DNA of 64,000 nt, from the NCBI RefSeq assembly GCF_937952055.1, contig NZ_CALFYO010000019.1, positions 558,001-622,000 of the forward strand. Reading direction: 5' to 3'. The stretch is from an uncultured Piscinibacter sp. GTDB taxonomy: Bacteria; Pseudomonadota; Gammaproteobacteria; Burkholderiales; Burkholderiaceae_C. The notes under the pieces are model-generated. The model did not search any database. It saw nothing but the letters and a program-made list of their open reading frames with translations, and was not told the DNA's origin. The stretch's first letter is position 1. Each line of letters starts with the position of its first letter. Positions 1 to 9,638 of the stretch are shown piece after piece. A program made the position numbers and the translations under genes.

Positions 1-207
1 GCGGTGCTCGCGCTCGACGGCATGCGCCGAGGCGAGCAGCACGCCCGGCGGCTTGCGCCGCAGCACCCAGTGGTGCTCGCCGGCCTCGACGCGGTAGGTC
101 GGGTTCGACTGGCCGCCGGCCAGCGGCGTGAGCCGCGGCGTGCCGCGGAAGTCGCCGGAGTGGGCGCGCAGCCAGCCGCCCAGGCGCTCGACGTCCTGCG
201 GGCTCAC
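1..207 (-). CDS. APH-fold phosphotransferase, ACAD10/11 kinase-like (5' part only)
   Basis: Only the first 69 codons are inside the window; the gene continues past the left edge. The translation contains GGQSNPTYRV (about residues 29-38), then WVLRRKPPG and SAHAVEREHR. These resemble the ATP-binding lobe of the kinase domain of ACAD10/ACAD11 and related bacterial phosphotransferases. Members studied elsewhere (ACAD11, LvaA of levulinate catabolism) phosphorylate 4-hydroxyacyl-CoA. The GTG start at 207 overlaps the SDR stop codon as GTGA, so the two are probably translationally coupled. It is the fourth gene of the minus-strand operon starting at 3903. The family is clear; the substrate is inference. 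Confidence 0.8.
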   Translation of the reverse strand, partial: MSPQDVERLGGWLRAHSGDFRGTPRLTPLAGGQSNPTYRVEAGEHHWVLRRKPPGVLLASAHAVEREHR

Positions 208-976
208 AGGCTGCTCACCAGGTGACCGCCGTCGACCGCCAGCACCGCGCCGGTGACGAAGCGGCCGGCATCGCCGGCCAGCAGCAGCAGCGGACCGTCG
301 AGGTCCTCGGGCTGGCCGAAGCGCTGCTGCGGGATGCGGGCGCGCAGCCGCTCTCCGGCCGGCGAGGCGAGGAAGTCGCGGTTCAGCTCGGTGACCACGT
401 AGCCGGGCGCCAGCGCGTTGACACGGATGCCGTGCCGCGCCAGCTCGAGCGCCATCGCGCGCGTCAGGTGCAGCAGCCCCGCCTTCGAGGCGCAGTAGGG
501 TGCCACGCCGCCGGCGATGCGCTCGCCGGTGATCGAGGCGATGTTGACGACGGCCCCCGGCCGCTGCGCCGCCACCAGGCGCCGCGCGCCTTCCTGCGCC
601 ACGCACCAGGCGCCCTTGAGGTTGGTGTCGACCACGCCGTCCCAATCGGCCTCGCTCTGTTCGAGCAGCGGCCGCGAGACGGCGACGCCGGCGTTGTTGA
701 CGATCAGGTCGGGCGCGGCGCGCCAGGCGGCGACGGCGTCGAAGCCTGCGCGCACGCTGGCGGCATCGGACACGTCCATTGCCACGGCATGGGCCGCGCC
801 GCCGCTGGCGGCAATCTCGTCCACGACCGCCTGCAGCTTGTCGGCCCGGCGTGCCGCCACCGCCACCGCGGCGCCGGCGGTGGCCAGCGTGCGTGCGAAG
901 TGCCGGCCCAGGCCGCTGGAGGCACCGGTGACCAGCGCGACGCGGCCGTCGAGCCGGAAAGCGGTGTCCAGCCCGC

Positions 977-980
<4 letters not shown>
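204..980 (-). CDS. SDR-family NAD(P)-dependent oxidoreductase
   Basis: A 258-residue classical short-chain dehydrogenase. The Rossmann motif TGASSGLG is at 18-25, NNAG at 95-98, and the catalytic Ser149, Tyr162 and Lys166 (YCASK) are all present; length is typical. It probably oxidises a hydroxyacyl (perhaps CoA-linked) intermediate in the pathway of this operon. Its ATG overlaps the acyl-CoA dehydrogenase stop (ATGA, 977-980) and its stop overlaps the kinase start, so it lies inside a tightly coupled operon. By analogy with LvaD-like enzymes it could make a 3-ketoacyl-CoA; this is inferred from context only. Confidence 0.9.
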
Positions 981-2157
<1,177 letters not shown>

Positions 2158-2161
<4 letters not shown>

Positions 2162-3903
2162 GGCTTCTTGGCTCCATCGCGCCAGGCCTGCTCGGCCTCG
2201 TCCCAGGCGCCGAGGGCCTGCAGGTCGGGCACCCAGGCGAGACCGGACTTCGCGTCCGACGACGCGGCTTCGGGCGTCACCAGCACGTCCAGCAGGGCCG
2301 GACCACCGGCCCGGAGCGCCTCGAGCGCGCGGGTGATGGCACCGGGCAGGTCCTCGGCGCGCTCGACCCGCTCGCCATGGGCGCCGAAGGCGCGGGCCAT
2401 CGCCGCGTGGTCGGCGAACTGCAGCCGCGTGCCGACCACCTTGCCGTGCGTCTCCTGCTGGTCGCGCACCTCGATCGCCCAGGAGCCGTTGTTGGCCACC
2501 ACCACCAGCACGGGCGCGCGATGGCGCACCGCGGTGTCGATCTCCATCGCGTTGAAACCGAACGAACCGTCGCCGGTGGCCACCACCACGGTGCGGCCGG
2601 GGCAGGCCAGCGCTGCGGCCACGCCGAAAGGCGTGCCCACGCCGATGCAGCCCAGTGGGCCGGGGTCGAGGTAGGTGGCGGCGGCCAGGCCGACGCGCGC
2701 GAAGCTGAGGAAGTCGCCGCCGTCGGCCACCAGCACGGCGTCGCGCGGCAGCGCGCTGCGCAGCGCGGCGAGCAGGCGGTTGGGGTGCATCAGGCCGTCG
2801 CTGCCAGCCTGTGCCTCGGCCATTGCGCCGACCAGCTTGTCGGCGCGCGCCAGGTGCTTGCGGCGCAGTTCCTGCGCCCAGGCGCGGTCGACCGCGGGCG
2901 CGCGCGCGCCGGCCGCGGCGACGATCGCCTCCAGCGCTGCCGAGGGCGTGGCGAGGATCTCGGCCGCGCCGCGGCGGTTGTCGCGCAATTCGCTGGCGCA
3001 GTCGGCGATGCGCACGAAGCGCGCCGGGCCGAACACGGCCGGTGAGCCGTAGGCCAGCTGAAAGTCGAGCCGGCGCCCGATGGTCAGCACCACGTCGGCT
3101 TCGCTCATCACCGTGCCGCGCATCGCCGCCACCACGGAAGGGTGGTCGTCGCCGACCAGGCCGCGGCTCTCACCAGTGTCGAGGTAGGGCGCGCCGAGGC
3201 GGTCGAGCAACTGCCGCAGAGCACCCTCGGCGCCGCGCGCGCCTCGTCCGGTGATGACCAGCGGCCGCTTCGCGTTCCACAGCAGATCGACGGCCTGCGC
3301 CACCGAAACGGGGTCGGGCAGCAGCCGGCGCGGCACTCGCGGCGCGAACAACTCCGGCAGCAGCACTGCGGGCGAAGGCTCGGCGCGCAGCGTGTCGACG
3401 GGAAAGTCGAGGTAGGCCGGGCCCGGCTCGCCGCCCTGGCCGAGCGCGCGCGCGACCGCCTCGTCGAGCTCCTGCAGCACCAGGTCGGGCTCTCGCACGG
3501 TGCGGGCGTAGCGCGTCAGCGGCCGCACGAACTCGGTGTGGACCATGTCCTGAAGCGCGCCGCGGTTCTCCTGCGCGCGCGGCGGCGTGCCGGAAAGGAT
3601 GAGCACCGGCGCGCGCGCCACGTGGGCATTGGCGATGCCGGTCATCGCGTTGGTCACGCCGGGGCCGGCGGTGACCATCGCCACGCCGAGGCCACCGCTC
3701 ATCTCGGCGTGCGCGTGCGCCATGTAGACGGCGGCACGCTCGTCGCGCACGTCGACGATGCGGATGCCCTCGGCATCCAGCCGCATCCAGATCGGCATGA
3801 TGTGGCCGCCGCACAGCGCGAACACGCGGTCGACGCCGCGCGCCTTGAGGAAGCGCGCGACCAGCGCGGCGCTGCAATGTTCGGTGACGGTAGGGCTGCT
3901 CAT
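2158..3903 (-). CDS. Thiamine pyrophosphate-dependent enzyme (acetolactate synthase/2-hydroxyacyl-CoA lyase superfamily)
   Basis: A 581-residue protein with the three-domain layout of the ALS/oxalyl-CoA decarboxylase/2-hydroxyacyl-CoA lyase group. The N-terminal pyrimidine domain has Glu55 (DERAAVYMA) as the likely cofactor-activating residue; a central domain follows; the C-terminal PP domain has the GDGS(444-447)...NN(471-472) TPP/Mg signature. The ATG at 3903 is preferred over an upstream TTG because GGAGAGG lies just before it. It is the first gene of the minus operon, behind a promoter with an embedded operator. The context with acyl-CoA enzymes favours a C-C lyase or ligase acting on acyl-CoA over a biosynthetic acetolactate synthase, but the substrate cannot be read from the sequence. 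Confidence 0.88.
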
Positions 3904-3931
3904 GGGCCTCTCCAACGCAAGACGGGACCCG

Positions 3932-3960
3932 ATAGTAGCACTCTGAATTCAGAATGCGAA
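3932..3960 (-). promoter_or_regulatory. Candidate sigma-70 promoter of the TPP enzyme operon
   Basis: Read leftward, TTCGCA (3960-3955) and TACTAT (3937-3932) are separated by exactly 17 bases and lie 29 bases before the ATG at 3903. The operator core at 3942-3953 fills most of the spacer, the usual arrangement for repression by steric exclusion. This is a motif match only. Confidence 0.55.
3942..3953. promoter_or_regulatory. Operator copy 1 (TCTGAATTCAGA)
   Basis: A perfect 12-base palindrome lying 4 bases upstream of the leftward -10 element. The same core recurs at 3985-3996, with 43 bases between the two centres, about four helical turns, so two bound dimers would sit on the same face of the DNA. 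Confidence 0.65.
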
Positions 3961-3980
3961 TATCCGTGAAAATCCTTATA

Positions 3981-4000
3981 GAACTCTGAATTCAGAGTTC
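3981..4000. promoter_or_regulatory. Operator copy 2, perfect 20-base palindrome
   Basis: The 12-base core TCTGAATTCAGA is here extended to a perfect palindrome with outer arms GAAC/GTTC. A candidate rightward -10 (TACGAT, 4001-4006) follows the core by 4 bases, the same spacing as in copy 1, so the acyl-CoA ligase promoter probably overlaps it. The -35 on this side is poor. The binding protein is not identified; the nearby GntR/FCD regulator is a candidate, but the motif is not the usual T-x-G-T-xxx-A-C-x-A pattern of that family. Confidence 0.65.
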
Positions 4001-4030
4001 TACGATGCAGGCCATCAGCCGGAGAACCTC

Positions 4031-5584
4031 ATGAACCATCTGCTCACCGTGGCCGACGCCGTGGCCACCCACGCCCGCCTGACCCCGCTCAAGCTCGGCG
4101 CACGCGACTCCAGGCGCGAACTCAGCTTCGCGCAATGGCACGAGCGTGCCACCCGTCTGGCCAACGGCCTGCTCGGGCTCGGTCTGGCCAAGGGCGACCG
4201 GGTGGCGCTGCTGGCCTACAACTGCGTCGAGTGGATGGAGATCTACGTGGCGCTGGCCCGCGCCGGGCTCGTGGCCGTGCCGCTCAACTTCCGCCTGACC
4301 GCGCCGGAGATTTCCTACATCGTTCAGGACAGCGAAGCGCGGGCCTTCATCGTGCAGGACGACCTGACCGAGCGCGTCGGCCCGCTGCGCGACGAGGGCC
4401 TGATCGCGCCGCAACGCTGGGTGCACTTCGGTGCCGCCACACCTGCGGGCTGGAGCGGCTACGAAGCGATGATCGCCACCGCCTCGGCGCAGGCGACCGA
4501 GATGCGCGTGCGGCCGGCAGACCCCTGCGCGCTGATGTACACCTCGGGCACCACCGGCCGGCCCAAGGGCGCGATCCGCAGCCACGAGGGCAACACGCTG
4601 ATCGCGATGGCCACGGCGCTGGAGATGGGTTTCACCCGCGACGACACCGCGCTGCTGGTGATGCCGATGTGCCATGCCAACTCGCTGTACTTCAGCCACA
4701 CGTTCACGCACCTGGGCGCCGCCTGCGTGATCGACGACCGCAAGAGCTTCGACGCCGAGGCGCTGCTGGCCACCCTGGCCAGCCAGAGGATCACCTTCAC
4801 CTCGCTGGTGCCGACCCACTACATCATGATGCTGGGCCTGCCGGCGGCGACGAAGGCGCGCTACGACGTCAGTGCGGTCGAGAAGCTGATGATCTCGTCG
4901 GCGCCGGCACGCAAGGAGACCAAGCTCGCCATCCTCGAGCACTTCCGCAACGGCAAGCTCTACGAACTGTACGGATCGACGGAGGCTGGCTGGGTCACAC
5001 TGCTGCGCCCGCACGAGCAGATCGACCGCCTCGGCTCGGTGGGCCGCGAGTGGCTGGGCTCGGGGCCGATCCGGCTGCTCGATCCGCAAGGCCGCGAGGT
5101 GCCCGACGGCGAGGTCGGCGAGCTGTTCTCGCGCACGCCCTACGTGTTCGACGGCTACTGGAAGAACCCGCAGAAGACCGCCGAGGCTTTCCGCGGCGAC
5201 TGGTGTTCGGTGGGCGACATGGCACGCCGCGACGAGCACGGCTACATCCACCTGGTCGACCGCAAGAGCAACATGATCATCAGCGGCGGGGAGAACATCT
5301 ACCCTTCCGAGGTGGAGAGCGTGATCGGCGCGCACCCCAAGGTGAAGGACGTGGCGGTGATCGGCGTGCCGCACGAGAAGTGGGGGGAGGCCGTGAAGGC
5401 GGTGGTGGTGCTGCACGAGAAGGCGCAGGTCGACGAGAAGGAACTCTTCGACTGGTGCCGCACGCGCATGGCCGGGTATAAGCGGCCGCAGTCGGTGCTG
5501 TTCCTTGCCGAGACCGAGATGCCGCGCACGGCCACGGGAAAGATCCTGCATCGCGTGCTTCGCGACCGGTTGGTGGCCGGATAG
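4031..5584 (+). CDS. Class I adenylate-forming acyl-CoA ligase
   Basis: A 517-residue AMP-binding enzyme that activates a carboxylic acid to acyl-CoA via an acyl-adenylate. The P-loop YTSGTTGRPKG is at 170-180, YGSTEAGW and the GEVGELFSRTPYVFDGYWKNP region follow, DRKSNMIISGGENIYPSEVE is the hinge, and PRTATGKI near the end has the catalytic Lys. GGAGAA precedes the ATG. It is divergent from the TPP/ACAD/SDR/kinase operon and shares its operator region, so it probably feeds that pathway with an acyl-CoA. The substrate is unknown. Confidence 0.92.
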   Translation: MNHLLTVADAVATHARLTPLKLGARDSRRELSFAQWHERATRLANGLLGLGLAKGDRVALLAYNCVEWMEIYVALARAGLVAVPLNFRLTAPEISYIVQDSEARAFIVQDDLTERVGPLRDEGLIAPQRWVHFGAATPAGWSGYEAMIATASAQATEMRVRPADPCALMYTSGTTGRPKGAIRSHEGNTLIAMATALEMGFTRDDTALLVMPMCHANSLYFSHTFTHLGAACVIDDRKSFDAEALLATLASQRITFTSLVPTHYIMMLGLPAATKARYDVSAVEKLMISSAPARKETKLAILEHFRNGKLYELYGSTEAGWVTLLRPHEQIDRLGSVGREWLGSGPIRLLDPQGREVPDGEVGELFSRTPYVFDGYWKNPQKTAEAFRGDWCSVGDMARRDEHGYIHLVDRKSNMIISGGENIYPSEVESVIGAHPKVKDVAVIGVPHEKWGEAVKAVVVLHEKAQVDEKELFDWCRTRMAGYKRPQSVLFLAETEMPRTATGKILHRVLRDRLVAG

Positions 5585-5672
5585 GCAGGACGCCCTCCAA
5601 GGCCGGGTCGGAGGCAGGGCTAGACTAGAGCTTGCGCATGCCGAAATCCAACCCGTCGGTGCGCCTCTTCCG

Positions 5673-6350
5673 ATGAAGGCACTGTCCATCCAACCCAACC
5701 TGGTCGAACAGGTGCGCGACGCGCTGCTCGACGAGATCGCCTCGGGCCAGTTGGCGCCGGGCGACCGCATCATCCAGGAGCAGATTGCGCACGCGCTGGG
5801 CGTGTCGCGACAGCCGGTGCAGCAGGCGCTGGCGCTGCTGCGCAACCAGGGCGTGCTGCAGGATGCGCCGGGCCGCGGACTGATCGTCGCGCCGCTCGAC
5901 CCCGACCACGCCCAGCACATGTACGACATGCGCGCGGTCATCGAGGGCATGGCCTCGCGACGTGCCGCCGAGACCAACGCCGAGAAGGCCGCGAAGTTGG
6001 GGCCGGCACTGATCGAGGCCGGACGCAAGGCGGTGGCCAGCGGTTCGGTGGCCAGGATGATCGCCGCCGACATGAAGTTCCACGAGTTCATCTACGGCCT
6101 GTCGGGCAACCCGCTGGTGGCGCCGGCGTTGGCCACGCACCTGACCTACACCCAGCGCGTGATGGGCGAAGTGCTGCTGCGCGACGAGAAGCCCCGCGAC
6201 ATCTGGGACCAGCACGCCGCCATCCTCGACGCCATCGCCGAAGGCGACGGCGAGCGTGCCGAAGCACTGGTGCGCGCGCACATCACCCAGGCCGCGGGCT
6301 TCATGGTTGCGCGCCTGCGCGGCCAGGCCGAGACGCCGAGCATCGGCTAG
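5673..6350 (+). CDS. GntR-family regulator with FCD domain
   Basis: A 225-residue regulator. The winged helix-turn-helix is at about 8-75 (VRDALLDEIASGQLAPGDRI, GVSRQPVQQALALL), followed by an all-alpha FCD ligand-binding domain (YDMRAVIEGMASRRAAE to about 215). It lies 88 bases after the acyl-CoA ligase on the same strand and is a natural candidate regulator of the divergent cluster, perhaps sensing an acid or acyl-CoA. An upstream reading frame extends the protein, but ATG 5673 matches the usual start of the wHTH. The Shine-Dalgarno is weak; no TCTGAATTCAGA copy was seen before it. Confidence 0.88.
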   Translation: MKALSIQPNLVEQVRDALLDEIASGQLAPGDRIIQEQIAHALGVSRQPVQQALALLRNQGVLQDAPGRGLIVAPLDPDHAQHMYDMRAVIEGMASRRAAETNAEKAAKLGPALIEAGRKAVASGSVARMIAADMKFHEFIYGLSGNPLVAPALATHLTYTQRVMGEVLLRDEKPRDIWDQHAAILDAIAEGDGERAEALVRAHITQAAGFMVARLRGQAETPSIG

Positions 6351-6411
6351 GCGCGGGCTGCTGCCATGACGATGTCGGCAGGATTGCGCTAACCTGCGCG
6401 CTCCGCCACGC

Positions 6412-6451
6412 GCGGCGGGCCGCCTCACCGGGCCGCCCGCCGCTTTGTTTT
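6412..6451 (+). terminator. Intrinsic terminator after the GntR gene
   Basis: A 9-bp GC stem (GCGGCGGGC at 6412-6420 with GCCCGCCGC at 6435-6443) and a 14-base loop are followed by TTTGTTTT. It lies 60 bases past the regulator stop and insulates the acyl-CoA cluster from the ABC exporter. Confidence 0.7.
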
Positions 6452-6513
6452 CGGTGGGCCGGCCTGCCGACCGCAGGTGCGGCCCGGCAGCATCCCGACC
6501 CCGGAGAGCCCGC

Positions 6514-8397
6514 GTGTTCCGCTTCTTCGAGAAGTTCGTCCATCCGTATCCCGACGCCGAGTCTGGCGAGCCGCCCAAGGGCCTGCTCGCCTTCGTCTGG
6601 CACTGCACCGAGGGGATGCGACCCTACATCCTGGTGATGACGCTGGCCACCGCGGTGATCGGCGCGTTCGAGGCGCTGCTGTTCGCCTTCCTCGGCAGGG
6701 TGGTGGACTGGCTGGCCCAGGTCGCGCCGGCGCAGCTGTGGGCCACGCACGGCGGCACGCTCGCGCTGCTGGCGGGCGTGCTCGCCGGCAGCCTCGCGCT
6801 GGTGGCACTGCAGTCGATGCTCAAGCAGCAATCGCTGGCCGGGAACTTCCCGATGCGGCTGCGCTGGAACTTCCACCGCCGCATGCTCGGCCAGAGCATG
6901 GCCTTCTACCAGGACGAGTTCGCAGGCCGCATCGCCACCAAGGTGATGCAGACCGCCCTGGCGGTGCGCGACACGGTGATGGTGATCACCGACATCCTCG
7001 TCTTCGTGGTCATCTATTTCGTCACCATGGTGGCGGTGGTGGGCAGCTTCGACGCGTGGATGCTCGCGCCCTTCGTCGGCTGGGTGGCGCTGTACATCGT
7101 GGCACTCGCGTACTTCGTGCCGCGCCTGGGGAAGGTGGCGCAGGAGCAGGCCGATGCGCGCTCGCTGATGACCGGGCGCATCACCGACGCCTACACCAAC
7201 ATCGCCACGGTCAAGCTGTTCTCGCACTCGCGCCGCGAGGCCGGCTATGCGCGCTCGGCGATGCAGGAGTTCCTCGTCACCGTGTACCGCCAGATGCGGC
7301 TGGTGACCGCCTTCGAGATCGTCAATCACACGCTGTCGATGCTGCTGGTGGCTGGCACCACCGGCATGGCGCTGTGGTTATGGACGCAGGGGCAGGTGGG
7401 TGTGGGCGCGATCGCCGCCGCCACCGCGATGGCGCTGCGTCTGAACGGTATCTCGCACTGGATCATGTGGGAGATGGCCTCGCTGTTCGAGCACATCGGC
7501 ACGGTGCAGGATGGCATCAACACGCTGTCGCGGCCGCATCTCGTGGTCGACCGGCCGGACGCCAAGCCGCTCACGGTGCCGCGCGGCGAGATCCGCTTCG
7601 AGGCGGTGGACTTCGCCTACGGTCGCGCGGCGGGCACGGCTGCGCGGGTGATCGAGAAGCTCTCGCTGACCATCCGACCGGGCGAGAAAATCGGCCTGGT
7701 GGGACGATCGGGCGCGGGCAAGTCGACCATCGTCAACCTGCTGCTGCGCTTCTACGACCTCGAGTCCGGCTGCATCCTCATCGATGGCCAGGACATTGCC
7801 GGCGTCACGCAGGATTCGCTGCGCGCTCAGGTGGGCATGGTGACGCAGGACACCTCGCTGCTGCACCGATCGGTGCGCGACAACATTCTTTACGGCCGCC
7901 CCGACGCCACCGACGCGCAAATGGTCGCCGCGGCGCAGCGCGCTGAGGCGCACGAGTTCGTGCAGGACCTCACCGACCCGAAGGGGCGCAACGGCTACGA
8001 CGCGCACGTCGGCGAGCGCGGCGTCAAGCTTTCCGGTGGGCAGCGCCAGCGCATCGCCATCGCCCGCGTGATGCTCAAGGACGCGCCCATCCTGCTGCTC
8101 GACGAGGCGACCAGCGCGCTCGACAGCGAGGTCGAGGCGGCGATCCAGGCGAGCCTGTACCGCTTGATGGAGGGCAAGACGGTGGTGGCCATCGCGCATC
8201 GCCTGTCGACCATCGCGGCGATGGACCGCCTGATCGTGCTCGACCGCGGCCGCATCGTCGAGGAAGGCGACCACCGCAGCCTGCTCGCGCGCGGCGGCAT
8301 CTACGCGCGGCTGTGGGCGCATCAGAGCGGCGGGTTCCTCGGCGAGGACGTCGGCGACGAGGACGAGCCGCAGCGCGCCGAGGCCACGACGGCCTGA
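6514..8397 (+). CDS. ABC transporter, fused membrane and ATPase domains
   Basis: A 627-residue half-transporter of the exporter (MsbA-like) type: an N-terminal six-helix membrane domain (about 35-340), then an ATPase domain with Walker A GRSGAGKST (about 397), signature LSGGQRQRIAIARV (about 505), Walker B ILLLDEATSALD (about 525) and the H-loop IAHRLST. It would work as a homodimer in the inner membrane. GTG 6514 is preferred because GGAGAG precedes it by 6 bases; a TTG further upstream lies inside the terminator. The cargo is unknown. Confidence 0.92.
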   Translation: MFRFFEKFVHPYPDAESGEPPKGLLAFVWHCTEGMRPYILVMTLATAVIGAFEALLFAFLGRVVDWLAQVAPAQLWATHGGTLALLAGVLAGSLALVALQSMLKQQSLAGNFPMRLRWNFHRRMLGQSMAFYQDEFAGRIATKVMQTALAVRDTVMVITDILVFVVIYFVTMVAVVGSFDAWMLAPFVGWVALYIVALAYFVPRLGKVAQEQADARSLMTGRITDAYTNIATVKLFSHSRREAGYARSAMQEFLVTVYRQMRLVTAFEIVNHTLSMLLVAGTTGMALWLWTQGQVGVGAIAAATAMALRLNGISHWIMWEMASLFEHIGTVQDGINTLSRPHLVVDRPDAKPLTVPRGEIRFEAVDFAYGRAAGTAARVIEKLSLTIRPGEKIGLVGRSGAGKSTIVNLLLRFYDLESGCILIDGQDIAGVTQDSLRAQVGMVTQDTSLLHRSVRDNILYGRPDATDAQMVAAAQRAEAHEFVQDLTDPKGRNGYDAHVGERGVKLSGGQRQRIAIARVMLKDAPILLLDEATSALDSEVEAAIQASLYRLMEGKTVVAIAHRLSTIAAMDRLIVLDRGRIVEEGDHRSLLARGGIYARLWAHQSGGFLGEDVGDEDEPQRAEATTA

Positions 8398-8429
8398 CGG
8401 GGTAGGGATTCGCCGCTGCGGCGGGCTTG

Positions 8430-8458
8430 GGCACAGTGGCGCGCTGCGCCGCTGTGCC
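8430..8458. repeat. Stem-loop before the NAD(P)-binding gene
   Basis: GGCACAG and CTGTGCC enclose GGCGC/GCGCC with one T-G wobble and a 3-base loop, a near-perfect 13-bp hairpin ending 10 bases before the ATG at 8469. No T-run follows, so it is not a typical intrinsic terminator; it could occlude the start of the next gene or stabilise the 3' end of the ABC transcript. Confidence 0.5.
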
Positions 8459-8468
8459 GCCCCGACCG

Positions 8469-9176
8469 ATGGCCACGATGACCTACCGCTTCCCGTCCCG
8501 CGCGCCGGCGCCGCCGCCGTTGGACACGCGGCCGCGCATCGCGGTGTTCGGCGCGGCCGGTGCCACCGGCCAGCTGGCGGTGCGCTGCGCACTCGCCGCC
8601 GGGCACCGCGTCACCGCGGTCCTCGTCGAGCCGACTCTGTGGGCGTTGGCACACGAGGGCTTGGCGATCGTGCACGCCGACCCACTGTTGCCGTGCAGCC
8701 TGCAAGGATTGCTCGAGGGCCACGATGCGGTGCTGTGTCTCGTCGGTCACAAGCCCGAGGCGTGGCACGAGCGCGAATCGCGGCGGCGCGTCGTGCCGCG
8801 GGCGGCGCTGGCCACGCGGCATGTGGTCGCGGCGATGAGCGAGGCCGGCGTGTCGCGCCTTGTGCTGATGGGTTCGGCCGGCGTGGGCAACTCGGTGGCC
8901 GCCGGTGTGCTCGGCCTCGGCCACTGCCTGCAGTGGCTGATGCCCGAGGTGATGGCCGACAGGGAGCGCCAGGAAGCGCTGGTGCGCGGCAGCGCGCTGC
9001 GCTGGACCGTGCTGCGCCCGGCGCGCCTGTCGCACGCGCCGGCCGGCGGCGTGCTCCATGTCGGCGAGAACCTGCGCTGGGGCTGGCGCGGCATCCCGCG
9101 CGAAGACCTGGCGGCGCTGATGGTGCGCCTGGTCGACGACCCTTCCGCCATCGGCAAGGTGCTCACGGTCGCCTGA
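8469..9176 (+). CDS. NAD(P)-binding Rossmann-fold protein (NmrA/atypical SDR-like)
   Basis: A 235-residue protein with the dinucleotide motif GAAGATGQLA near 32-41 and the layout of atypical short-chain dehydrogenases with an NAD(P)H-binding domain (LMGSAGVGNSV, then RWTVLRPARL near 180). It lacks the YxxxK active site of classical SDRs, so it may be a redox sensor or epimerase-like protein and not a dehydrogenase. It follows the ABC exporter by 71 bases. A second ATG three codons in (8478) is possible. Function unknown. Confidence 0.78.
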   Translation: MATMTYRFPSRAPAPPPLDTRPRIAVFGAAGATGQLAVRCALAAGHRVTAVLVEPTLWALAHEGLAIVHADPLLPCSLQGLLEGHDAVLCLVGHKPEAWHERESRRRVVPRAALATRHVVAAMSEAGVSRLVLMGSAGVGNSVAAGVLGLGHCLQWLMPEVMADRERQEALVRGSALRWTVLRPARLSHAPAGGVLHVGENLRWGWRGIPREDLAALMVRLVDDPSAIGKVLTVA

Positions 9177-9358
9177 GCGTCCACCGCCCGAATAGGGAGG
9201 TCTCCCTCCCGCGTCAGCGGGATGTGCTGTCAGCGCGTTTCGTACACGATGCATGGACATGCACGGACAGCCGCTCGCGGCGGGCGTCCATGGCGACACC
9301 GCCAATGGCTGCCTAGTCTTGCATCGTGTGCACCGTACTGTTGCAGGAGGATCGCAAC

Positions 9359-9574
9359 ATGGACACAGGCATGATGCCCCTGCCGGGGCAGGTCGGCTAC
9401 GAACTGCGGTTCCAGTCGCTGTTCAACGAAGGCCGGGCGCTGGCGTTCCCCTGCGACGCCGAGGGTCATGTCGACATGGATGCGCTCAGCGAGCGTGCCC
9501 GCGGCAACTACCTCTACGCCCGCGCCGTGGTCGGTCGCGAGTTCGCCACGCCGGCCGTGCAGCGTTGCCACTGA
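9359..9574 (+). CDS. Small conserved hypothetical protein (71 aa)
   Basis: A 71-residue soluble protein preceded by a strong AGGAGG 7 bases before the ATG. It is acidic with a central YELRFQSLFNEGRALAFPCDAEGHVDMDALSERAR segment split by a short turn and ends in ARAVVGREFATPAV. I recall similar short proteins in other Burkholderiales but no function. It stands alone with a 182-base upstream region, suggesting its own promoter. No membrane segment or metal motif is visible. Confidence 0.7.
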   Translation: MDTGMMPLPGQVGYELRFQSLFNEGRALAFPCDAEGHVDMDALSERARGNYLYARAVVGREFATPAVQRCH

Positions 9575-9638
9575 GTTTCGCCGGATGAGTGGCCATCGGG
9601 ACGTCCGGGCCGCTCGATCCGCCTTCGACCACAGTCCG

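Noticed and set aside
9193..9206. Small palindrome AGGGAGGTCTCCCT between genes
   Set aside because: Five-base stem, no T-run; too short to call.
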